64,000 nucleotides of DNA from Streptomyces sp. NRRL S-340 (GCF_000720185.1 NZ_JOIY01000004.1:1-64000); one strand, 5' to 3'. Shown: positions 8,519 to 17,420, counted from the first letter of the stretch. Program-made: numbers and translations. Notes: generated by a model not told the origin, from the sequence alone.

Positions 8519-8541
8519 CGCGCGGTCTCCGTGACCGCGCG
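8519..8541 (-). terminator. Terminator after the DHA2 exporter
   Basis: A 9-bp perfect stem (8519-8527 with 8533-8541, CGCGCGGTC) and 5-base loop in the 151-base gap after the exporter stop on the minus strand. No U-tract, as is common in Streptomyces. Confidence 0.6.
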
Positions 8542-8621
8542 CCGAACGCGGCCGTGCCGCGCCGGTCGGTCCGGCACGGCACGGTAGTGCATCGCGGTGA
8601 GAGACGCCGACCAGGGGCGTT

Positions 8622-10307
8622 TCAGTTCACGGCGCTGCCGGCCGGCTCCCTGGTCTCGTCCGCCGCTTCCGTCGCGCGGCCGGTGCCGCGCGGCAGCAGC
8701 AGGGCCACCGCGAGGGTGCCGACGCCGAGGACGACGGCACCCACCAGGCTGGTGTGGGAGACGGCGTCGGCGAAGGAGGAGCCGACGGCGTCCTTCATCT
8801 GCCGGGCGCCCTGGGCGAGCTGCCCGGCCTGGGCCTTCAGCTGGGCGGCCTGGTGGGGGTCGGTCGTCTGCGCGGCCTGCGCGGCGAGGTGCCGGGCCTT
8901 CTCGCCGATGCCCTGGGCGACGGCGTATCCGGCGCCGACCGAGTCCTGGGCGGTGGCCAGGGCGCTCGCCGGGAGCTTGCTGCCCGTGGTGGCGTCGGCG
9001 AGGTGACCGGAGTACGAGGTCGACAGGAGCGATCCGAGGATCGCGATGCCGAGCGAGCCGCCCAGTTCGATCGAGGTGTCGTTGACGGCGCCGCCGACCC
9101 CCAGCTCCGGCTCCGGGAAGGCGCCCATGATCGCGTCGGTGCAGGGCGAGAGGGCGAGGCCGATGGCCAGGCCGAGGACGATCAGGGGCGCCACGAACGA
9201 GCCGTAGGAGGACGAGCCGTCGACCTGGGTGAGCAGGGCCAGGGCGACGGTGCCGCCGACCATGCCCGCGGTGACGGTCCACTTCATGCCGACGCGCGGG
9301 GTGAGGTAGCCGGTCAGGGCCGAGCCGGCGAAGACCGCGCCGGCCAGCGGCAGCATGCGCACACCGGTGGCGAGGGCGTCGTAGCCGAGGACGAACTGGA
9401 GGTGCTGGGTGAGGTAGTAGAAGGCGCCGAAGACGGCCAGGAAGAACAGGGCGACGGCGAGGTTGGAGCCGGCGAAGCGGCGGCTGGTGAAGCGGCGCAC
9501 GTCGAGGATGGGGCGCGGGTGGCGCAGCTCCCACAGGACGAAGGCCAGCAGGCCGGCGCCCGCGACGACGGCGGCGGTGACCGCCTTGGTGTCCCAGCCG
9601 AAGTGCGGCCCCTCGATGATCATGTAGACCAGCGAGCCGGTCCACAGCACGGACAGCAGGCCGCCGACGTAGTCGATGCGGTGGTCGCCGTCCTCGGGCC
9701 GGGCGGCCCTGGACGGCGGGACGAGGACGAAGGCGGCGACCAGGGCGACGGCGGCGATCGGCACGTTGATCAGGAAGGTCGAGGCCCAGCCGTGGTTCCT
9801 GAGCAGCGCACCGGCGACGACCGGGCCCGCGGCGATGGCGAGGCCCGCGGTGGCGGTCCACAGGGTGATGGCCTTGGCGCGTTCGGCGCGCGGGAAGGTC
9901 GCGGCCAGCAGGGACAGCGTGGCCGGCATGATCAGGGCGGCGCCGACGCCCATGACCGCGCGGGCGGCGATGACGGTCGCGGCGCTGCCGGCCAGCGAGC
10001 CGAAGACGGCCCCGCCGCCGAAGACGACCAGTCCGAGGACGAGGGCGCCACGCCGGCTGTACTTGTCGCCTATCGCGCCGAGCAGCAGCATCAGCGCCGC
10101 GTACGGGACGGTGTAGCCGTCGATCACCCATTGCAGGTCGGCGCCGGACAGGCCCAGGTCGCGGGTCATGTCGGGCGCGGCGACGGTGAGGGCGGTGTTG
10201 GCCATCACGATGATCAGCAGGCTCAGGCAGAGCACCAGGAGCGCCCACCAGCGCCGGGCGTAGGGGCGGTCCGTCCTCTCGACCGGTTCGGTCATGACGA
10301 GTCGCAT
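8622..10307 (-). CDS. DHA2-family (14-TM) MFS drug exporter, EmrB/QacA type
   Basis: The 561-aa proton-coupled exporter has about 14 hydrophobic helices. Motif A (GAIGDKYSRRGALVLG) follows helix 2 and the family helix-1 signature is LLIIVMANTALTVAAPDM. The QWVIDGYTVPYAALMLL stretch is typical of QacA/EmrB and antibiotic-export relatives. An extra 60-residue Gln/Ala-rich loop precedes the final helix. ATG 10307 is preferred (AGGAAGG 11 bases upstream); ATG 10295 is possible. A divergent TetR gene and three shared operators lie between, so it is probably derepressed by its own substrate. The substrate cannot be read from sequence. Confidence 0.92.
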   Translation of the reverse strand: MRLVMTEPVERTDRPYARRWWALLVLCLSLLIIVMANTALTVAAPDMTRDLGLSGADLQWVIDGYTVPYAALMLLLGAIGDKYSRRGALVLGLVVFGGGAVFGSLAGSAATVIAARAVMGVGAALIMPATLSLLAATFPRAERAKAITLWTATAGLAIAAGPVVAGALLRNHGWASTFLINVPIAAVALVAAFVLVPPSRAARPEDGDHRIDYVGGLLSVLWTGSLVYMIIEGPHFGWDTKAVTAAVVAGAGLLAFVLWELRHPRPILDVRRFTSRRFAGSNLAVALFFLAVFGAFYYLTQHLQFVLGYDALATGVRMLPLAGAVFAGSALTGYLTPRVGMKWTVTAGMVGGTVALALLTQVDGSSSYGSFVAPLIVLGLAIGLALSPCTDAIMGAFPEPELGVGGAVNDTSIELGGSLGIAILGSLLSTSYSGHLADATTGSKLPASALATAQDSVGAGYAVAQGIGEKARHLAAQAAQTTDPHQAAQLKAQAGQLAQGARQMKDAVGSSFADAVSHTSLVGAVVLGVGTLAVALLLPRGTGRATEAADETREPAGSAVN

Positions 10308-10364
10308 GGCAGGGGTCGCCTTCCTCGGGTGCGCGTCGGTACGGGGACGTGCGCGTAGAGCTAC

Positions 10365-10427
10365 TTGCACAGCGGTGTGTATTTGCACAACCATGTGCAA
10401 TGTACGTCGTTGCACAGTGCTGTGCAA
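10365..10427. promoter_or_regulatory. Triple TetR operator between exporter and repressor
   Basis: Three 18-bp sites of pattern TTGCACA-N4-TGTGCAA. The sites at 10383-10400 and 10410-10427 are perfect; the one at 10365-10382 is degenerate in its right arm. Spacing is 18 and 27 bases start to start. All lie in the divergent intergenic region, the expected place for the adjacent TetR protein. Confidence 0.85.
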
Positions 10428-10444
10428 GTCGCGAGGAAGGCACA

Positions 10445-11062
10445 ATGTCAGCCATGACCACGGGTAACACCACGCGCGCGGACGCAAACCGGCGCCGCAT
10501 CCTCGACGTCGCCCTCGCCGAGCTGCTGCGCGACCCCGACGCGTCCATGGACCAGATCGCGCGCGCCGCGGGTGTCGTACGGCGCACGGTGTACGGGCAC
10601 TTCCCCAGCCGTGAGGCCCTGATCAGCACGCTCGTCGACGACGCCGTGCAGGTGCTGGCCGACGCGCACGCGCGGGGCCGCGAGGGCGTCGAGGACCCGG
10701 CGGAGGCGCTGGCGCGTTCGGTGCTGGCGATCTGGCCGATCGCGGACCGCTACCGGCTGCTGGTGGCGCTCGCCCAGCGCACCGTGACCATGGAGGGCAT
10801 CCGCGAGCGTCTGGCCCCCGTCCGCAGCAGTTGCGCGGACCTGCTCCAGCGCGGCGTCGAGCGGGGTGCGTTCAGCTCCCCGCTGCCCGCGCCCGCGCTC
10901 GCGCACGTGCACGAGCAGATCCTGTTCGCACTGATGGAGGCCGTCAACGACGGGCTGCTGGACGCCCGCGAGGCCGGCTCCTCGGCCGCCGTCACGGTGC
11001 TCACGTCGGCCGGGGTGCCGGCCTCACTGGCGGGGGCACTGGTGTCGAAGCTCGGCGGCTGA
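10445..11062 (+). CDS. TetR-family repressor of the adjacent exporter
   Basis: The 205-aa protein has the N-terminal TetR HTH (MDQIARAAGVVRRTVYGHFPSREALI, residues about 35-60) and a helical ligand domain with little conservation. ATG 10445 has GAGGAAGG a few bases upstream; ATG 10454 is the alternative. It is divergent from the DHA2 exporter with a 137-base intergenic region holding three copies of TTGCACA-N4-TGTGCAA, the classical arrangement of a drug-responsive repressor controlling its pump and itself. The ligand is unknown. Confidence 0.92.
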   Translation: MSAMTTGNTTRADANRRRILDVALAELLRDPDASMDQIARAAGVVRRTVYGHFPSREALISTLVDDAVQVLADAHARGREGVEDPAEALARSVLAIWPIADRYRLLVALAQRTVTMEGIRERLAPVRSSCADLLQRGVERGAFSSPLPAPALAHVHEQILFALMEAVNDGLLDAREAGSSAAVTVLTSAGVPASLAGALVSKLGG

Positions 11063-11094
11063 CCGGGAAGCCCCCGGCGGGCGGGACGCGAAGA

Positions 11095-11137
11095 GCCGAG
11101 CGGCCGGGCCCACGGGGGAGAGCCTCGGCCGCTCGGC
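11095..11137 (+). terminator. Terminator after tetR
   Basis: An 11-bp perfect stem (GCCGAGCGGCC, 11095-11105, with 11127-11137) followed by GGCTTCTTCTTC, giving a pyrimidine-rich tail. It lies 33 bases after the tetR stop. Confidence 0.8.
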
Positions 11138-11280
11138 GGCTTCTTCTTCAGGGTGCCGGACGCCCGGCCCGGGTTCAGGCGGGGCCGGGCGTCCGGAGAG
11201 CGGGGACGAATCGATGCGGGACGCCGGGGCGTGTCGCGGGCGAGCGGCCGTGTGCGGCCGGCCTGACGGCTCGGGCCCGG

Positions 11281-11365
11281 CGGTTCAGGGCTGACGGGTC
11301 CGGCCTGGCAGTTCCAGGCCGGGCCCGTCGGCCCTGACGGTTCAGGGCTGACGGGTCCGGCCTGA
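11281..11365. repeat. Direct 27-bp repeat forming a long hairpin in the tetR-dctA convergent gap
   Basis: The 27-bp sequence at 11281-11307 recurs perfectly at 11339-11365. The second copy also pairs with the intervening DNA: 11317-11337 and 11342-11362 form a 21-bp stem with a 4-base loop, the only two non-Watson-Crick positions being G-U in plus-strand RNA. The 321-base gap 11063-11383 therefore holds a terminator and this repeat, and no gene. It may act as a second terminator for convergent transcription. Confidence 0.7.
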
Positions 11366-11383
11366 CGGCCGAGGCCCGGCGGG

Positions 11384-12793
11384 TCAGGCCTTGGCCAGTT
11401 CCTTCTCGCCGTCCTCGCGCCGCTCCGGCGGGGCGGAGCCGGCCGGGTCGCTCTCGGAGTCGTCGAGCAGGGTGCGCTCGTCGAAGGGCAGGTCACCGGC
11501 GAGCACCCGGCGCACCCGGTCCTGGTCGACCTCGCCGGTCCACGTGCCGATCAGCAGGGTGGCGACGGCGTTGCCCGCGAAGTTCGTCAGGGCGCGGGCC
11601 TCGCTCATGAAGCGGTCGATGCCGACGATCAGGCCGACGCCGTCGACCAGCGCGGGCTTGTGGGACTGGAGGGCGCCGGCCAGGGTGGCCAGGCCCGCGC
11701 CGGTGACGCCCGCGGCGCCCTTGGAGGCGATCATCATGAACAGCAGCAGAGTGATCTGCTGGCCGATGGAGAGCGGCTGGTCCATGGCGTCCGCGATGAA
11801 CAGCGAGGCCATGGTCAGGTAGATCATGGTGCCGTCGAGGTTGAAGGAGTAGCCGGTCGGCACGGTGATGCCGACGACCGGGCGGCTGACGCCCAGGTGC
11901 TCCATCTTGGCGATCAGCCGGGGCAGCGCGGACTCGGACGACGAGGTCGAGAGGATCAGCAGGAACTCGCGGCCCAGGTACTTCAGCAGCTGGAAGATGT
12001 TGACGCCGGCCACCAGGCGGGTCATGGTGCCGAGCACCACGATCACGAAGAGCAGACAGGTGGCGTAGAAGCCGAACATGATCGTGGCGAGGGCCTTCAG
12101 GGCGTCGATGCCCGTCTCGCCGACGACGGCGGCCATGGCGCCGAAGGCACCGACCGGCGCGGCCCACATGATCATGGAGAGGATGCGGAAGACCAGCCGC
12201 TGGATGTGTTCCACCCCGCGCAGCACCGGCTCGCCCTTGCGGCCCATGGCCTGCAGCGCGAACCCGACGAGCAGGGCGACCAGCAGGGTCTGGAGCACCT
12301 GGCCCTCGGTGAAGGACGACACCAGGGTGGTCGGGATGATCCCGAGCACGAAGTCGACCGGGCCCTCCTTCGCGGCGTCGGCCTGGGCGTGGCCCACACC
12401 CTTGACCGCCTCGGTGAGGTGCATGCCGCTGCCGGGGTGGACGAGGTTGCCGATCACCAGGCCGATGGCGAGCGCGACGAACGACATCGCGACGAAGTAG
12501 CCGAGGGCGAGGCCGCCCACCTTGCCGACCTTCGCCGCCTTGCGCACCGAACCGACGCCGAGCACGATCGTGCAGAAGATGATCGGCGAGATCATCATCT
12601 TGATCAGGTTCACGAAGCCGGTGCCGAGCGGCTTCAGCTCCTTGGCGAAGTCCGGCGCGGCGAACCCGACGACGACGCCGAGGACCACCGCGGCGATCAC
12701 CGCTATGTAGAGGTAGTGGGTGCGGTCCCGCTTGGCTGCGGGGCCGGGCCCGCTGGCGGGTGCGGCTGGTGCCGTATCGGCTGCGCTGGTCAC
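11384..12793 (-). CDS. dctA: C4-dicarboxylate transporter DctA (DAACS family)
   Basis: The 469-aa sodium/proton-coupled importer of succinate, fumarate and malate belongs to the dicarboxylate/amino acid:cation symporter family. Visible signatures are the serine-rich hairpin STSSSESALPRL, the TM7 motif YSFNLDGTMIY, HP2 (ASKGAAGVTGAG) and the TM8 substrate motif FMSEARALTNFAGNAVATL. The GTG at 12793 is chosen for GGAGGG 5 bases upstream; a longer ATG frame lacks this. It is divergent from a CitA/CitB-type two-component system, the normal regulator of dicarboxylate uptake, so induction by external C4-dicarboxylates is likely. The charged C-terminal tail is slightly extended. Confidence 0.93.
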   Translation of the reverse strand: MTSAADTAPAAPASGPGPAAKRDRTHYLYIAVIAAVVLGVVVGFAAPDFAKELKPLGTGFVNLIKMMISPIIFCTIVLGVGSVRKAAKVGKVGGLALGYFVAMSFVALAIGLVIGNLVHPGSGMHLTEAVKGVGHAQADAAKEGPVDFVLGIIPTTLVSSFTEGQVLQTLLVALLVGFALQAMGRKGEPVLRGVEHIQRLVFRILSMIMWAAPVGAFGAMAAVVGETGIDALKALATIMFGFYATCLLFVIVVLGTMTRLVAGVNIFQLLKYLGREFLLILSTSSSESALPRLIAKMEHLGVSRPVVGITVPTGYSFNLDGTMIYLTMASLFIADAMDQPLSIGQQITLLLFMMIASKGAAGVTGAGLATLAGALQSHKPALVDGVGLIVGIDRFMSEARALTNFAGNAVATLLIGTWTGEVDQDRVRRVLAGDLPFDERTLLDDSESDPAGSAPPERREDGEKELAKA

Positions 12794-12944
12794 GGCGGCC
12801 CTCCTTGACGACGTCGTCGGCATCACCGGCGTGCGGCTCACGTCCGGGGGATTTCGGGGATGCCGTGACTATCTCGTGCCGTGTGAGGGCGGTCACCCTT
12901 CCGTTCATTTAGTTCACGCCACCGCTCGGAGGCAGACTGACGGC

Positions 12945-14681
12945 ATGCGCATACCCGCCCTCCCCAGACCGCGCAGCCTGGCGGGCCAGCTCTTCGCCAT
13001 GCAGGCCGTGCTGCTGGCGCTCGTCGTGGCCGGATACGCGCTGTTCACCTTCGTCAGCGACCGCGGTCAGGCGGAGAGCGCGGCCCGCCGCCAGACCACG
13101 GCGGTGGCCCGTTCCATCGCCGACTCCCCCTCCGTGCGGTCCGCGATCCACACCGCCGATCCCACCTCCCACCTCCAGCCGTACGCGCTCCGGGTCCAGC
13201 GGGACACGGGCGTCGACTTCGTGACGATCATGACGCCGCAGGGCATCCGCTGGACCCACCCGGAGCCGGACGAGATCGGCCGCCCCTTCCTCGGCAACAT
13301 CTCCCGTGCCCAGCGCGGCCGGTCCTTCACCGAGACCTACACCGGCACCCTCGGCCCCTCCGTGCGCGCGGTCACCCCCGTCGAGGAGAACGGCCGCGTC
13401 ATCGGCCTGGTCAGCGCCGGGATCAAGGTCGAGGCGATCAGCCGGCGGGTCCAGGAGCAGGTCACGGCCCTGTTCGGGGTCGCGGGCGGCATCCTCGCGC
13501 TGGGCGCGGTCGCCACGTACGTCATCAACGCGCGGCTGCGCCGGCACACGCACGGCATGAACGCCGACGAACTGAGCCGGATGCACGACTACCACCAGGC
13601 CGCCCTGCACGCGGTGCGCGAAGGGCTGCTGATGCTGGACTCGCACCACCGGGTGGCCCTCATCAACGACGGCGGGCGGGAACTGCTCGGCGTGGGCGGC
13701 GCGGCCGGCGAGGCGGAGCCGGTGGGCAGGCCGGTGACCGAGCTGGGCCTGCCGGCCCCGCTGACGGGCGCCCTGCTGGCCGCCGAACCGCGGGTGGACG
13801 AGGTGCACCTCACCGACGCCCGCGTCCTCGTGGTGAACACCTCCCCGGTCTCGGGCGGGCAGCGCCGGGGCACCGTGGTGACCCTGCGCGATGTGACGGA
13901 ACTCCAGTCGCTCATGGGCGAGCTGGACTCCGAGCGCGGTTTCACGCAGGCGCTGCGGTCGCAGGCCCACGAGGCGGCGAACCGGCTACACACGGTGGTG
14001 TCCCTGATCGAACTGGGCCGCGCCGAGGAGGCGGTCGAGTTCGCCACGGCGGAACTGGAGCTGGCCCAGGCCCTGACCGACCAGGTGGTCGCGGCGGTCG
14101 GCGAGCCGGTGCTGGCCGCGCTGCTGCTCGGCAAGACCGCGCAGGCCAACGAACGGGGCGTGGAGCTGGTGGTGTCCGAGGACAGCGGCCTGGACGACGG
14201 GCTGCTCCCCCGTTCCCTGTCCTCCCGTGACCTGGTGACGATCCTCGGCAACCTGATCGACAACGCGGTGGACGCGGCCCAGGGCGGTGCGCGGGCGCGG
14301 GTGACGGTGACGGTGTGCGCGGCGGGCACCGAACTGCTGCTGCGGGTCGCGGACAGCGGCCCGGGCGTCGACCCGGACCACGCGGACCTGGTCTTCCAGC
14401 GCGGCTTCTCGACCAAGCCGGCCGAACCGGCCGGTACCGGCGGCCGGGGGCTCGGGCTCGCGCTGGCACGGCAGGCGGTGCTGCGGCACCAGGGGACACT
14501 GACGGTCACGGACGCGGCGGAGGGCGGTGCGGCCTTCGAGGCGCGGCTGCCGCTGAGCGGCCCCGCGGCCGGCCCCCGGCCCCGCCGGACGCCCGGTGCG
14601 GCGCACGCCGGCAGCGGCGGCGGCAGCAGCAGCAGCAGCAGCAGCAGCGACGGTACGAGGACGGCGGGGCGGAGCGCATGA
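12945..14681 (+). CDS. CitA/DcuS-family sensor histidine kinase
   Basis: The 578-aa kinase has two TM segments (about residues 15-40 and 180-200) flanking an extracytoplasmic PDC sensor domain with the GxxxTHPxPxxIG-like segment (IRWTHPEPDEIGRPF). A cytoplasmic PAS (about 220-310) and a phosphoacceptor helix follow (LRSQAHEAANRLHTVVSLIELG, His in a CitA-type HEAxNxL motif). The ATPase has N (GNLIDNAVDAA), G1 (DSGPGV) and G2 (GGRGLGLALARQ) boxes. The C-terminus carries eight serines from an AGC repeat. ATG 12945 follows GGAGG. The response regulator overlaps by ATGA, and dctA is divergent, so external C4-dicarboxylate or citrate is the probable signal. Confidence 0.92.
   Translation: MRIPALPRPRSLAGQLFAMQAVLLALVVAGYALFTFVSDRGQAESAARRQTTAVARSIADSPSVRSAIHTADPTSHLQPYALRVQRDTGVDFVTIMTPQGIRWTHPEPDEIGRPFLGNISRAQRGRSFTETYTGTLGPSVRAVTPVEENGRVIGLVSAGIKVEAISRRVQEQVTALFGVAGGILALGAVATYVINARLRRHTHGMNADELSRMHDYHQAALHAVREGLLMLDSHHRVALINDGGRELLGVGGAAGEAEPVGRPVTELGLPAPLTGALLAAEPRVDEVHLTDARVLVVNTSPVSGGQRRGTVVTLRDVTELQSLMGELDSERGFTQALRSQAHEAANRLHTVVSLIELGRAEEAVEFATAELELAQALTDQVVAAVGEPVLAALLLGKTAQANERGVELVVSEDSGLDDGLLPRSLSSRDLVTILGNLIDNAVDAAQGGARARVTVTVCAAGTELLLRVADSGPGVDPDHADLVFQRGFSTKPAEPAGTGGRGLGLALARQAVLRHQGTLTVTDAAEGGAAFEARLPLSGPAAGPRPRRTPGAAHAGSGGGSSSSSSSSDGTRTAGRSA
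14625..14648 (+). repeat. (AGC)8 microsatellite inside the histidine kinase gene
   Basis: Eight uninterrupted AGC codons give a poly-serine run just before the C-terminus. The run is in frame, so copy-number change would alter only the tail. Pure trinucleotide runs of this length are unusual in bacterial coding DNA. Confidence 0.85.
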
Positions 14682-15424
14682 CGGACGGCGGCACCGGCAG
14701 ACGGCCCGAGGGACAGCCTCCGGACCAGGAGCAGGCGCGACGGGAGGGACGGCCCATCCGGGTCCTGGTGGTCGAGGACGACCCGGTCGCCGCCGACGCC
14801 CACGTGATGTACGTGGGCCGGGTCCCGGGCTTCGTCGCGGTGGGCAAGGCACACACCGGTGCGCAGGCCCGGCGCGCGCTGGAGCGCACCCCGGTGGACC
14901 TGCTCCTGCTCGACCTGCACCTGCCGGACGTGCACGGCCTCCAGCTCGCCCGCTCCCTGCGGGCCGCGGGCCACCACGCGGACGTCATCGCGGTGACCTC
15001 GGCACGGGACCTCGCGGTGGTGCGCGAGGGCGTCTCGCTGGGCGTGGTCCAGTACGTCCTCAAACCGTTCACCTTCGCCACCCTGCGCGACCGGCTGGTC
15101 CGCTACGCGGAGTTCCACGCGGCGGTCGGTGAGGCCAGCGGCCAGGAAGAGGTCGACCGCGCCCTCGCCGCCCTGCGCGCCCCCGGCCCGGCCGCCCTCC
15201 CCAAGGGCCTGAGCGCCCCCACCCTGCAACGGGTGACGGGCGCCCTGCGGGAGGCCGCCGAGGGCCTGACCGCCGCCGGCGTCGCCGAGACGGTCGGCAT
15301 CTCGCGCATCACCGCCCGCCGCTACCTGGAACACCTGGTGGACACCGGCCGCGCCGCCCGCCGCCCCCTGTACGGCCAGGTGGGCAGGCCGGAACTGGTG
15401 TACCGGTGGGAGCCGGGGCGGTGA
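14678..15424 (+). CDS. CitB/DcuR-family response regulator
   Basis: The 248-aa protein has a 27-residue leader, a receiver domain with the acidic pair VVEDD, phosphoacceptor Asp in LLLLDLHLPD, switch Thr/Ser in AVTSARD and Lys in VLKPF. A linker leads to a C-terminal HTH (AAGVAETVGISRITARRYLEHLVDTGRA), as in CitB-type regulators. The ATG overlaps the kinase stop (ATGA), giving translational coupling. Its expected target is the divergent dctA promoter in the 151-base gap upstream of the kinase gene, which includes an AT-rich patch near 12902-12915. Confidence 0.93.
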   Translation: MTDGGTGRRPEGQPPDQEQARREGRPIRVLVVEDDPVAADAHVMYVGRVPGFVAVGKAHTGAQARRALERTPVDLLLLDLHLPDVHGLQLARSLRAAGHHADVIAVTSARDLAVVREGVSLGVVQYVLKPFTFATLRDRLVRYAEFHAAVGEASGQEEVDRALAALRAPGPAALPKGLSAPTLQRVTGALREAAEGLTAAGVAETVGISRITARRYLEHLVDTGRAARRPLYGQVGRPELVYRWEPGR

Positions 15425-15499
15425 GGCGGCCCGCCCCCGGCACGGCACGGCCCGGCGGCCGTAGGTTCGTACAACCCGTCATCCTGTGGGAACGGCCCG

Positions 15500-15528
15500 T
15501 AGTCACCGGCGCCGCGGGCTCCTAGCTT
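15500..15528 (+). promoter_or_regulatory. Promoter placing the HTH gene on a leaderless mRNA
   Basis: TAGTCA (15500-15505), a 17-base spacer and TAGCTT (15523-15528). The GTG at 15535 begins 7 bases after the -10, and no Shine-Dalgarno sequence is present. Confidence 0.5.
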
Positions 15529-15534
15529 GTGCGG

Positions 15535-16230
15535 GTGCAGCCACCACCCTCCGCCCTCCCGTTCAACTCCCCCGCCGCCCGCCGGATCCGTGCCGCGCTC
15601 GGCATGGGGCCCGAGCACGTCGCCCACGGCATGCGGGTCTCCTACGGGCTGCCGTACGTCACCCCCGACCTGGTGGTCGCCTGGGAGCGCGGGGCCGCCT
15701 CGCCGTCGGGACCGGAGCTGACCGCGCTGGCCGGGGTGCTGTGGTGCGCGCCGGGCGAGCTGATCGGACGGCCGCGCAGCCTGCGCGAGCACCGCATCGC
15801 CCGCGGTCTGCGGCCGGAGGACGTGGCCCGTGCCGTCGGTCTCGAACCGCCCCGCTACCTGCGGATGGAGGAGCGGGACGACTGGCGCGGCACCGAGCGG
15901 CAGTCGGCCGCGCTGGCCGACGTGCTCGCCCTGGCCCTGCCCGACTTCGTCGCCGTCACCGGGCGCGAGGAGCAGCTCGCCGACCTGCTGCGCAGCGCCG
16001 TGGGCACCCGCTGGCAGGGCTACGTCCGCCCGGTGGGCAAGGTGGTGCCCCTTGCGCGGCCGCTGCTGGAGAAGGTCCTCCAGCAGCTGCACCAGGACTA
16101 CCAGGGGCAGATGGTCGCCTCGCTGAGCTGGGGCGGCACCAGCGCGGCCGGTGAGGCGGGCGACGCCGGCCGGGACTTCCTCGACCGGATCGTCGAGCAC
16201 TTCTGGACGCGGGTCGAGGCAGCCCCGTAG
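15535..16230 (+). CDS. Xre-like helix-turn-helix protein with two HTH repeats
   Basis: The 231-aa protein has two tandem Xre/Cro-type HTH segments. The first lies near residues 15-75 (RRIRAALGMGPEHVAHGM ... VVAWERGAASPSG) and the second near 80-120 (LREHRIARGLRPEDVARAVGLEPPRYLRMEE). A helical C-terminal half has no recognised domain (LLEKVLQQLHQDYQGQMVASLSWGG). The GTG at 15535 is chosen over 15529 because it sits 6 bases past a -10-like TAGCTT, consistent with leaderless transcription. It stands alone, convergent with pfkA. Probably a transcription regulator of unknown target; similar genes are conserved in Streptomyces. Confidence 0.8.
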   Translation: MQPPPSALPFNSPAARRIRAALGMGPEHVAHGMRVSYGLPYVTPDLVVAWERGAASPSGPELTALAGVLWCAPGELIGRPRSLREHRIARGLRPEDVARAVGLEPPRYLRMEERDDWRGTERQSAALADVLALALPDFVAVTGREEQLADLLRSAVGTRWQGYVRPVGKVVPLARPLLEKVLQQLHQDYQGQMVASLSWGGTSAAGEAGDAGRDFLDRIVEHFWTRVEAAP

Positions 16231-16394
16231 GACGCCGCGGGAGACGGGAGAACGCAAGCTTCCGAGCCGCGGAGCCCGGAGCCGGAAGGCCCACGGACCA
16301 GAAGGCCCCGAGCGGCGAAGCCCGGGGCCGGAAGGCCCCGGGCCGAAGGAGGCCGGGGCCGAAGGGGAGGGAAGGCCGGGGAGGGCGGGAAGGT

Positions 16395-17420
16395 CTAGAA
16401 GACCGACTCCGCCTCGTCCATGCGGTCCTTGGGCACCGTCTTCAGCTCGGTCACCGCCTCCGCGAGCGGCACCATCACGATGTCGGTGCCGCGCAGCGAG
16501 GTCATGTGGCCGAACTCGCCGCGGTGCGCGGCCTCCACCGCGTGCCAGCCGAAGCGGGTGGCGAGGACGCGGTCGTAGGCGGTGGGGACGCCGCCGCGCT
16601 GCACGTGGCCGAGGATGACCGGCTTGGCCTCCTTGCCGAGCCGCTTCTCCAGCTCGTACGCCAGGGCCGTGCCGATGCCCTGGAAGCGCTCGTGGCCGAA
16701 CTTGTCGATGGCGCCCTTGGCGTAGTCCATGCTGCCCTCGGCCGGGTGGGCGCCCTCGGCGACGCAGATCACGGCGAACTTCTTGCCGCGGGCGAAGCGC
16801 TCCTCGACCATCTTGACCAGGTCGGCGGGGTCGAAGGGCCGCTCGGGCAGGCAGATGCCGTGGGCGCCGGCGGCCATGCCGGACTCCAGGGCGATCCAGC
16901 CCGCGTGCCGGCCCATGACCTCGACGACCATCACCCGCTGGTGGGACTCGGCGGTGGTCTTCAGGCGGTCCATCGCCTCGGTGGCCACGCCGACGGCGGT
17001 GTCGAAGCCGAAGGTGCGGTCGGTGGAGGAGATGTCGTTGTCGATCGTCTTCGGCACGCCCACCACCGGCAGCCCGGCGTCCGAGAGCATGCGCGCCGCG
17101 GTCAGCGTGCCCTCGCCGCCGATCGGGATGAGCGCGTCGATGCCGAACCGGTGGATCATGTCGGAGGCGTTCTCGCACGCCTCCCGCAGCCGGTTGCGCT
17201 CCAGCCGGGACGAGCCGAGGATGGTGCCGCCGCGGGCCAGGATGCCGCTGACCGCGTTGAGGTCCAGCTCGCGGTAGCGGCCGTCGAGCAGGCCGGCGTA
17301 ACCGTCCTCGAAACCGATGACCTCGTCGCCGTACGTCGTGACCGCCCGGTGCACCACCGACCGGATCACCGCGTTCAGTCCCGGACAGTCGCCGCCTGCC
17401 GTGAGAACTCCGATACGCAT
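16395..17420 (-). CDS. pfkA: 6-phosphofructokinase
   Basis: The 341-aa enzyme of glycolysis phosphorylates fructose-6-phosphate. It has the N-terminal phosphate loop (MRIGVLTAGGDCPGLNAVIR), GGEGT at 101-105, PKTIDND at 123-129 with the catalytic Asp, the fructose-binding EVMGRHAGWIAL and the C-terminal LGHVQRGG. Residue 104 is Gly and residue 124 is Lys. In this actinobacterial group, Gly104 points to ATP rather than pyrophosphate use, although Lys124 resembles the PPi enzymes; ATP use is my inference from family knowledge. ATG 17420 has AGGAG 10 bases upstream. It is divergent from pta-ackA. Confidence 0.95.
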   Translation of the reverse strand: MRIGVLTAGGDCPGLNAVIRSVVHRAVTTYGDEVIGFEDGYAGLLDGRYRELDLNAVSGILARGGTILGSSRLERNRLREACENASDMIHRFGIDALIPIGGEGTLTAARMLSDAGLPVVGVPKTIDNDISSTDRTFGFDTAVGVATEAMDRLKTTAESHQRVMVVEVMGRHAGWIALESGMAAGAHGICLPERPFDPADLVKMVEERFARGKKFAVICVAEGAHPAEGSMDYAKGAIDKFGHERFQGIGTALAYELEKRLGKEAKPVILGHVQRGGVPTAYDRVLATRFGWHAVEAAHRGEFGHMTSLRGTDIVMVPLAEAVTELKTVPKDRMDEAESVF

